Shown here one piece after another: positions 23,271 through 30,420 of a stretch of 30,420 nucleotides of DNA (position 1 is the first letter of the stretch; every line of letters starts with the position of its first letter). Under the pieces are notes generated by a model that saw only the letters and a list, made by a program, of their open reading frames with translations, made no database searches and was not told the origin of the DNA. The stretch comes from JALOBO01 sp023228225 (GTDB lineage: Bacteria; Bacillota; Clostridia; Christensenellales; UBA1242): positions 1-30,420 of the forward strand of contig JBAYMN010000013.1 in the NCBI GenBank assembly GCA_041663585.1. Direction: 5' to 3'. The translations under genes and the position numbers were made by a program.

Positions 23271-26200
23271 TTATCTAATTCTCATTCGTTTACGAAGTCT
23301 GAAAAAGAAGAATATTAATACCAACAAACCGATTGATGCAATTATTATTAATACTATTGCTGTTGTGTTTAAGGGTGCCACTTTATTAATTCTGTAACTT
23401 GCAAGTAGATTGCCACTTTCACTTAAAAATTGAATTAAGTAAGAGTCATTTTCTGTAAGAGTTATTTCTGTTAATTCGCTTGCGTTACCAGCAGTTTCTT
23501 CATTAATTATAACATCTTCTTGTCCTGTTATTCTTAGTCTAATATTGCCATTTGCGGTATAAAGCATATATTTATTTATTGTTAGAACGATATCTTTTGT
23601 TGTATTGCTACCAAAGTCTACATTAGAAGTAATTACAGGAGTTTCACCACCAATCCAAACATTAAAACTGAACTCTTGTGATGCGCGAATGGTAATATAA
23701 TTTACTGCAACTGTAATTTTATATAGTCCGACATGCCCACCATATAATGATAAGTAAAGACTTGTAAGAGTGTCGGTATTGTAATCTTGTTTTAAGAAAT
23801 CAGTAACATTGTATGTGCCTTGTATGACTTTAATTATTTCATAATTATTGACAGGACTAAATTCAAATCCAAGTCTTGCTTCACTATCATCAATTATTGT
23901 AAATTTGTATGTGGTTACACCTGTTTGAACATCGCCGGTTTTAGAAGTCCTTATTTTTGCATTTATTGTAAGCACATAGTAGCCTGCTTTTTCAAATGTA
24001 AATTGATTATTGACAGAAGTTACTTGCTCACTTTCGCCACCGTTATAAGATACGTATACACTCATTACCCCAACTACTTTATCAGCATACAACCTTAATA
24101 CTGATACTGTTCCGTTGTATATTGCGTTGTCAATTGGCGAAGACGAGGTGCTTGTTTTACCATTATTTGTTACACCAATACTAAATGGTACGGTATGTAA
24201 TTTATATAAACTGAATACACTTGCGGAAGTTGAAGTGCCTGATGCAAAAGTATGTTGATTACCTGCTAAATCATAAAAGTAGAAAGAATATTTACCGTTA
24301 TCGGTGAGTGTTAATGTGCCATCATAGAAATATCCAAGTGATGAACCATCATTTAATCTTACATCAAGATATATAAAGTTGCCCGGAATAGCATTATAAG
24401 TTTTCCAACTAACTATAACTGATGTATTGGCAACACTGCCAGCAATAGTAAACACGCTGACGGTTGCTATGTCTGAGGCGGTTACATTTGATAGAGTAAG
24501 TAATTGCTCGCTTTGTCCATTATTGTAATTTGAAGCAAATCCAGCACCAGTAGGAGTGCTAACTGTGGTAACTGCAATTTTTTTATTAAGTACTAATGTA
24601 GATGAGCCACTAATTTGCCATATTACCGTGGTAACAGTTGTGCTTAATGAACTTGATCCTGTTGTATATGTTATCGTATCAAGTTTGGTTTTTGTAATTT
24701 GTTTGTCATCATTTACTTCAATGGAATAATTATTTGTACCGGTTTCGCTATACTTTGTAAAGTACTGGTCAATACTTTCGCTGTTGTAATTATACTGTGT
24801 GCTTGCCACAATAAGCGGAAGTCGTGTTGTGCCTTGATTTACAAAGACTTTAAATGTAGCAATATCGGCAGAATTAATGTAGAAGCGAACAGTTGTTGAA
24901 TTTGCAAGATCGGTATTTGTTATTGTAATTTCATAATAGCCGACCGTAGATAGTATTGTGCCCATTGAAAGCGTTATACTTGTTGTATCTAAGTTGGTAG
25001 CGGTATCGGCATATCTATATGTTGCAACAGCATCAAAAATGCCAGAACTTATAGTTGACCAAGATACTACTACTTGTTTACTTGTAGAACCAGCAGTTAA
25101 ACCACCATTTTTAACAAGTGTAGCACTCATATCGTTATTATAAATATCTGTAAGTATTATCTGAGGTAAAATTGTATATAAAACAATTTTATAATTTTTT
25201 GTATTTCCTACATAGTCAGTTAGAGTAATTACATACTGGTCATTAACGTTTGTAGTAGGAGTGCTAAAAGTTAATGTTGAAAGTCCTATTGTACTAATAA
25301 TAGATTTTGTAATTCCGTTTGATGCCAAGATATTTACTGCGGTTTCGCCCGCATTATCGTTATAAATTACAATCCCGTTTTTAGAAACTTTAAGACTATA
25401 TGAAATTGTTTGGTATGTAAACTCTGTTCCGAATGCAGTGTAATAAGTATTAACATAGCCACTTTCAGTTTTTTGTACATAATTACCATCAAATGTTATC
25501 GGTGTATTTGGCGATATTGTAGTATCAAATGATACATCATATGCTAATTCGTTTGTTCTTCCAAAGTTATCGGTAACAGTTACAATATACTTGCCAGCAT
25601 AGAAGAAATATTCTCTTATTATGTCAAGTCCTACTGTGCCTATCGTTACAGGGGTAGCGGAATTATCGGTAGTCATAACGGTTTCAAGATTGGGCCCGTT
25701 AACTTTTTTAATTATAATTGATACAAGATTTGTTATATAAGTATTTGCGGGAATTTGAACTTTTACATATGTTATATCTAAATATGTGAGCGAACTCATA
25801 ATTGGGGTTAAAGTGACAGAGCCTGCAATGTTGGTGGTAACTGAAAATTCTTCGCCAAACCTGTTTGTTATTGTTACTAAATATCTTGCACCCAGCGTAG
25901 CCTTTGTCCCATCGATATCAGCAATAACGCTATTTAAATCATTTATAAACGCATCATCATTAGTAGTGTTGTAATGTACAAACGTGTTAACAACGGGGGA
26001 AACGTTTTGTACAGATATATCTGTGATTGTTACCGTGTACCAAACATCGCCATTGTTTATTGAATAAATTTCATAGGGTAATAGATTTTGCATCGTTTCG
26101 CTAGAAGTAAGTGTGCTGTTTATATCAGTTTCAGTGTCTGTAATAGTCAGATTAAATGTAGCGGGGCGGAGCAGGACAGTATAAACAGTATAATTTCCGG

Positions 26201-29200
26201 CTTCATCACATTCTATAATTTCATAATAACCATAATTTGTTACGATATTTTTAAATGATAAGGAATTGTACCTGTTTGTAAATTCGGAATATAATGCTGA
26301 TGTTGTGCTAAATCTTAAACCTTGAATAGAGGAATTTTCGTAATCTTCATCAGTTGGTACTATACTTTGTTCATTGTATATTCCGCCTTCATATTTATCG
26401 TATTTACGATAGAATATGCGGAAAGTGTCTTGTGCATAACCATAAAGTGCATTTTCAGTCACATAAGTTTCGGTTGCACGATTAAATACAAAATCGTTGG
26501 TTAGAGCAAAAGCATAATCTTCTAAATTAAGTGAAGCAGAGTTTGCTTGATAAAAATCATCTTGCTGTTTAACTTTTTCTAAATTATAAACAGGGGCGGT
26601 ATGATCAATCGCCATAATTTGTGTACTTTCATAATATGAAGAGTCTGCACCAACTCGATAAGAATATTCACTGCCTTCATAGGCGATATACATTTCATAA
26701 AGCCTGTCTGTTTCGGCGGGCAAACTAATTGTATATGAATATTGATAATAATCATCTGAGTCGTTTAATACTGAATCACCATCTGTATCTAGTGTAGATA
26801 CTAATGTTTGGTTTAAAGTAAGAGCATAGGTATTTATAAATGTGATATCATCTATATCAAACCCATAAATTAAATTTTTTATTGCCACATTATCGGTAAC
26901 TGCGGTTTCATATATTTTTACTTTATTAAGATCTATTTTAGCATAATAAGGATCAGACGGGTCAACCCAAGAATATGTAAGCGAAGTATCCATAATAGAG
27001 TTAACGCCGGTTTTTGTACTCAAATTGTTTTCTGGGTCACCTATTAAAATTTCTCTGTCCTCATCGCCCGTCATTGTGCCGGTCGGCGAAATAATTTCTA
27101 TATAAAAATCAAAAGATGTTTTGTTTGCGGTAAATGTGCCAGATGTACCATCTATTGTTTCTGAGTCTGTAAAATCTGTAAATGTAACAGTAAATTTATA
27201 CCTAGTTCCAACCACGGTAAACGAATTTAAAGTGATAGGATTAATTCCTAGTATGTCGGTTAAATAAGAAGTATCATCACTATCTTGATCGGCCGTAACA
27301 CTTTGTAGTGTTGTGGTAACTGTTTTTTTTGGATTTGTTTGGTCGATATAAGAAATTGTTGCGGTCAAAAAGAATGGATATAGGTTAGCATTAGTATCAA
27401 AATTAGAATTAGTAGAATTATACAAACTATATTTATTTGAAGGTGCAATTAAATTTACAGGTAATAAATTAGTATAAAGAACGAGTTGATTTTCATCGCC
27501 TGAAATATAGCGTTTAAACGATTTAAAGATTGTATTATTTGCGCCTAAAAGCATTTCAATGCTACTGCCTATTTGTGTACCGCTTAATATAATTTCGTTA
27601 CGGTCTACAAAGAATGTGTAAACTCTGGTTTTAATATCGCCTGCTAAACCAATTTCATCTAAACCCGCTGTATCAGTGTCTAAAACATCATATGTACGTG
27701 TTATTACATACTTACCTTCGCCAGTTACACTGCCAATAATATTTAATGTATCGGAAATTGCAGTGCCATAGGCATTTATTTCATCAATTAGCGTTAACAA
27801 ATCGTAAGTAACGGTAGGGCTAGCAGTATAAGGATAATTTTCGCTGTAATCATCTGAATATGAAAGTGGATAATATTCTAGTGTGAGCGTATCAAGTTCA
27901 AATGGGTATACGCCGAGTGTATTCCAAGTTGTAAATGCAAAGCTCCTATTTGTTCCACCATTTACATATATGCGACTATCTTTTGTGTTGTCTAATGAAG
28001 TTACAGTGCGGACTATACCATTATCATCATATGCACGGGTTACAACGCGCGAATTATCTAAATTGATTTCAAATTGTAAATGAGTTGAATTTGATACATT
28101 GCTTACCGATAATGAGGGGTTAACCTTTTTATGGTATGAATAAATAAAGTCATCTACAAATACCTTAAAAACACCTTCGGAATTTCCTAAGATTCCATAT
28201 TCATTAATAGTGGCATCAGGAAAAATAGTTGTATATAGTGTTTCAAGTGTTTCATTACCGTTAGATTTTATTAATATAAATACCGAAGATAAATTGTTTT
28301 CATATGGATAATATTTTATATATCTTTTTAGTTTAGATGTTGTGTCTGGAAATACCGAATACGCATCAGCAACAGCGGTTTCACCAAATACTGAACTAAT
28401 TTGTGCACTTAAACTTGAATAATATAAAGTATCGGTTAAATCAATGGTTGTATCAGAATATTCTGAAAAGTCTTGGCTGGATAAATTATCGGTTGAGTGG
28501 TTCTGCTCAGTTATGCTTGTAATCCCGCTAACATTTTCTATGCCAAATTTTGCAAGCGTTATACTAGTAATGGGCATTATTAAGTAAGTTGTAGCACTGC
28601 CTTCGATGTTATAATAATATTCGCCAGTTATTTCTTGTAAAATTTCATCTAATTCATCAAATCCGGCTGTATACGCTATGGCCTTATGCGTGCCCCATGT
28701 TAGTTTTACATTATCCGCTAAAATATTTTCGGGATTTGTTGCATCTTGCACAGGTTGCTGTAAAATTATTGGGTCACTATTTTCAAAAATTATGTACTGT
28801 GTTGCGAAATTGCCGGCACGGTCAGTTATGGTAAATTTGTAAATTCCGTTGCCATTTAATATGCTGGAAGTATTTGCTGTTTCAATTTCATCTTCTAAAT
28901 AAACTCCATTAGAATAAGAAAGTGCACCACTAGATGTACCAGTTCTTAATTTCATATTCATATATTTTGTACCAGCAATAAGCCCAATTGTTTCGGCAGA
29001 AGTTACAAAAGGCGTATATTCATAAGTTGTTGTTATTATTGCTCCGCTCGCTTTTTCTTGCCAGCCTAATATAAACGGTTGATTAATAAACAAACTTGAA
29101 ATAGGAGTAGAGGAAATATAGTTGGCATCATCAAGCATTTTAAAAGATGAGTCAATTGGGTTATTATCTATGGTGATTTCATACGATGCAAAAGAAGTCT

Positions 29201-30420
29201 GTGCATTGCCATAACGCATAGTAATATAATAATTTGCGTTTGCAGTTTCTAATGGATCTATTGTCGGTCCGTTAATACTCAATGCAGAACCAATTTTTAT
29301 TTTTTGAGTTATTCCATCTATTATAACATATTGAGCATCTGCAAAAACCGATTCTGAATAATCTATGTTTTCAGATAGATTTGCAGTAATATAATCGTAT
29401 GCAACATATGTTATATTAACATCATAATCAAATGGAGTAGGCTCAAACCATGCTAAATAAATGTTTTGATTGGTATATGTGCCACTATTAACAGTTCTAT
29501 ATGTAACGGTTTCTCCCTCAATATGTTTTTCTAGAATTTTAAATTCTGGTTGAGAAGCAGAAATTTTAAAGCAGAATAATTGATACTGAGGGGTTGCAAC
29601 GCTTGTTGCATTTGTATAAGTCGGATTAGAATATTTTATTTTTAAAACATATGTGCCGGGATTTGTAATGTACATACCTTTTGTATATGCAGACTCAGTT
29701 ACGACCCCAAGATTAGAAATACTATACAAAGTACCTTCTGCTAGTATGCCTAAATAATCCGCCCATACTGGCGCCTGATTTGTAGAAGCAATAGGTAAAT
29801 CTTCTAATTCACCAGTAGCACTAAAAACTTCTGAGGGCTCATCAGGTATTCCATTTGTTGTGATAATAGCAGTTATTGTTATCTCAGTTGTCCGTGTAAT
29901 TGTGCATGTTGTAAAATTAAATGAATAAGTATAAGTTACCAAAGTAGTGGTTTCAGTATAATTTTGTTCATCAACATATTCTGTTTCAATTTCTGTAAAA
30001 GATTTCGTTAATCCGTTTGCGTTTAAAATGTCTAATAAATTTGCACTGGTTAGTGTAGATATGTCGGAGTTATTATTAAATTGATATGAAAAATCCGAAT
30101 AAATTTCTGAATTATTAAAATTTGCATTATTAATATTATTTGAAGCGTATTTAAGTTCGTAACCAAAAAGTGTGACTTTTATACTATCTAGTTCTAGATT
30201 TGTAATATCTTCAAAACCGTTCGTTACTACACTTTTAAATAAGTAACCACGATTAAATATGTACTCGCCGATGTCTAGTATTTCCATTTCTACAAGTGAA
30301 CCGCCCGTTGATACCCCGTTTAATGTGAGATTAATGGTATATCTAATGCCATCTAATACGATGGTTGAAATACCATTAATATTTTCTGATGTAGTATTTT
30401 TAAATGTGTAAATCCAATTA
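23271..30420 (-). CDS. Giant membrane-anchored surface protein, repeat-rich (5' truncated by window)
   Basis: At least 2,382 residues. The frame continues from the Met codon at 30285-30287 through all remaining bases to the window end, with coding-like sequence (DGIRYTINLTLNGVSTGG), so the start lies outside. Composition is rich in Thr, Ser, Asn and Tyr with almost no Cys. A module recurs with the pattern GxYxxxxxDxxGN: GIYKFTITDRAGNF, YYEIIECDEAGNYT, KYIVTVTDNFGRT, QYVITLTDYVGNT, KYSFYFYDLAGNQ. This is typical of extracellular Ig-like or cadherin-like beta-sandwich domains. The C-terminus is a single membrane helix (TTAIVLIIIASIGLLVLIFF) and a basic tail RLRKRMRIR; there is no LPxTG, so anchoring is by membrane, not sortase. 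Adhesion or cell-surface structure is an inference. Confidence 0.85.
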   Translation of the reverse strand, partial: NWIYTFKNTTSENINGISTIVLDGIRYTINLTLNGVSTGGSLVEMEILDIGEYIFNRGYLFKSVVTNGFEDITNLELDSIKVTLFGYELKYASNNINNANFNNSEIYSDFSYQFNNNSDISTLTSANLLDILNANGLTKSFTEIETEYVDEQNYTETTTLVTYTYSFNFTTCTITRTTEITITAIITTNGIPDEPSEVFSATGELEDLPIASTNQAPVWADYLGILAEGTLYSISNLGVVTESAYTKGMYITNPGTYVLKIKYSNPTYTNATSVATPQYQLFCFKISASQPEFKILEKHIEGETVTYRTVNSGTYTNQNIYLAWFEPTPFDYDVNITYVAYDYITANLSENIDYSESVFADAQYVIIDGITQKIKIGSALSINGPTIDPLETANANYYITMRYGNAQTSFASYEITIDNNPIDSSFKMLDDANYISSTPISSLFINQPFILGWQEKASGAIITTTYEYTPFVTSAETIGLIAGTKYMNMKLRTGTSSGALSYSNGVYLEDEIETANTSSILNGNGIYKFTITDRAGNFATQYIIFENSDPIILQQPVQDATNPENILADNVKLTWGTHKAIAYTAGFDELDEILQEITGEYYYNIEGSATTYLIMPITSITLAKFGIENVSGITSITEQNHSTDNLSSQDFSEYSDTTIDLTDTLYYSSLSAQISSVFGETAVADAYSVFPDTTSKLKRYIKYYPYENNLSSVFILIKSNGNETLETLYTTIFPDATINEYGILGNSEGVFKVFVDDFIYSYHKKVNPSLSVSNVSNSTHLQFEINLDNSRVVTRAYDDNGIVRTVTSLDNTKDSRIYVNGGTNRSFAFTTWNTLGVYPFELDTLTLEYYPLSYSDDYSENYPYTASPTVTYDLLTLIDEINAYGTAISDTLNIIGSVTGEGKYVITRTYDVLDTDTAGLDEIGLAGDIKTRVYTFFVDRNEIILSGTQIGSSIEMLLGANNTIFKSFKRYISGDENQLVLYTNLLPVNLIAPSNKYSLYNSTNSNFDTNANLYPFFLTATISYIDQTNPKKTVTTTLQSVTADQDSDDTSYLTDILGINPITLNSFTVVGTRYKFTVTFTDFTDSETIDGTSGTFTANKTSFDFYIEIISPTGTMTGDEDREILIGDPENNLSTKTGVNSIMDTSLTYSWVDPSDPYYAKIDLNKVKIYETAVTDNVAIKNLIYGFDIDDITFINTYALTLNQTLVSTLDTDGDSVLNDSDDYYQYSYTISLPAETDRLYEMYIAYEGSEYSYRVGADSSYYESTQIMAIDHTAPVYNLEKVKQQDDFYQANSASLNLEDYAFALTNDFVFNRATETYVTENALYGYAQDTFRIFYRKYDKYEGGIYNEQSIVPTDEDYENSSIQGLRFSTTSALYSEFTNRYNSLSFKNIVTNYGYYEIIECDEAGNYTVYTVLLRPATFNLTITDTETDINSTLTSSETMQNLLPYEIYSINNGDVWYTVTITDISVQNVSPVVNTFVHYNTTNDDAFINDLNSVIADIDGTKATLGARYLVTITNRFGEEFSVTTNIAGSVTLTPIMSSLTYLDITYVKVQIPANTYITNLVSIIIKKVNGPNLETVMTTDNSATPVTIGTVGLDIIREYFFYAGKYIVTVTDNFGRTNELAYDVSFDTTISPNTPITFDGNYVQKTESGYVNTYYTAFGTEFTYQTISYSLKVSKNGIVIYNDNAGETAVNILASNGITKSIISTIGLSTLTFSTPTTNVNDQYVITLTDYVGNTKNYKIVLYTILPQIILTDIYNNDMSATLVKNGGLTAGSTSKQVVVSWSTISSGIFDAVATYRYADTATNLDTTSITLSMGTILSTVGYYEITITNTDLANSTTVRFYINSADIATFKVFVNQGTTRLPLIVASTQYNYNSESIDQYFTKYSETGTNNYSIEVNDDKQITKTKLDTITYTTGSSSLSTTVTTVIWQISGSSTLVLNKKIAVTTVSTPTGAGFASNYNNGQSEQLLTLSNVTASDIATVSVFTIAGSVANTSVIVSWKTYNAIPGNFIYLDVRLNDGSSLGYFYDGTLTLTDNGKYSFYFYDLAGNQHTFASGTSTSASVFSLYKLHTVPFSIGVTNNGKTSTSSSPIDNAIYNGTVSVLRLYADKVVGVMSVYVSYNGGESEQVTSVNNQFTFEKAGYYVLTINAKIRTSKTGDVQTGVTTYKFTIIDDSEARLGFEFSPVNNYEIIKVIQGTYNVTDFLKQDYNTDTLTSLYLSLYGGHVGLYKITVAVNYITIRASQEFSFNVWIGGETPVITSNVDFGSNTTKDIVLTINKYMLYTANGNIRLRITGQEDVIINEETAGNASELTEITLTENDSYLIQFLSESGNLLASYRINKVAPLNTTAIVLIIIASIGLLVLIFFFFRLRKRMRIR

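Noticed and set aside
30285..30287. Start codon of the giant protein at 30287
   Set aside because: The frame stays open with coding-like sequence through the remaining 133 bases to the window end, there is no signal peptide after this Met and no ribosome binding site before it.
1..30420. CRISPR array, tRNA, rRNA, insertion sequence or prophage
   Set aside because: No regularly spaced direct repeats, no cloverleaf or rRNA sequence, and no transposase, integrase or phage structural gene was seen.

Overview
The window is AT-rich chromosomal DNA from an endospore-forming, low-GC Gram-positive bacterium, most likely a poorly characterised member of the Clostridia (inference). The evidence is Spo0A, SpmA/SpmB, SpoIIR, SleB/YpeB and a SipL-type DUF3794+LysM protein, together with Veg, RicT and a gene order that recalls the Bacillus tmk-holB-yaaT-yabB-tatD-ksgA-veg block. 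Stops include TGA (e.g. pfkA), so the code is standard. I found no rRNA, tRNA, CRISPR array or insertion sequence.

Layout. 1-1751: 3' end of dnaE, then pfkA and a terminator. 1766-2360, minus strand: a DUF378 membrane protein and a small conserved hypothetical. 2361-3286: a promoter and about 300-nt structured leader, greA, terminator. 3292-6678: one promoter drives tmk-holB-ricT-trmN6, with overlapping or tightly spaced genes. 6758-7863, minus: spmA-spmB, inserted against the flow of the housekeeping block. 7900-11158: promoter, tatD-rsmA(ksgA)-pckA, strong terminator. 11306-14533: two unrecognised proteins in convergent orientation and a lipoprotein. 14618-15621: spo0A with a 0A box upstream. 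15675-16703: a zinc-ribbon/acidic-tail protein and a 63-aa acidic protein. 16759-18677: veg, then a sipL-like gene with a good sigma-E promoter and an inverted repeat covering its ribosome binding site. 18721-21414: spoIIR-sleB-ypeB. 21307-21972: 666 nt without a gene but full of hairpins, including two diverged tandem copies of one RNA-like element. 21973-23205: a Rho-family protein whose ATPase motifs are destroyed. 23271 to the window end, minus: the C-terminal 2,382 residues of a giant membrane-anchored surface protein.

How the parts fit. The first half is translation, replication and core-metabolism housekeeping. From 14.6 to 21.3 kb the theme is sporulation: the master regulator (Spo0A), coat anchoring (SipL-like), forespore-to-mother-cell signalling (SpoIIR) and cortex hydrolysis at germination (SleB/YpeB).

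The most unusual items are the degenerate Rho paralogue with its hairpin-rich upstream region; the sipL arrangement, where a hairpin could silence read-through mRNA while a sigma-E transcript starts inside it and escapes; and the structured greA leader. All functional statements rest on reading the sequence and on remembered family motifs; no searches were run.
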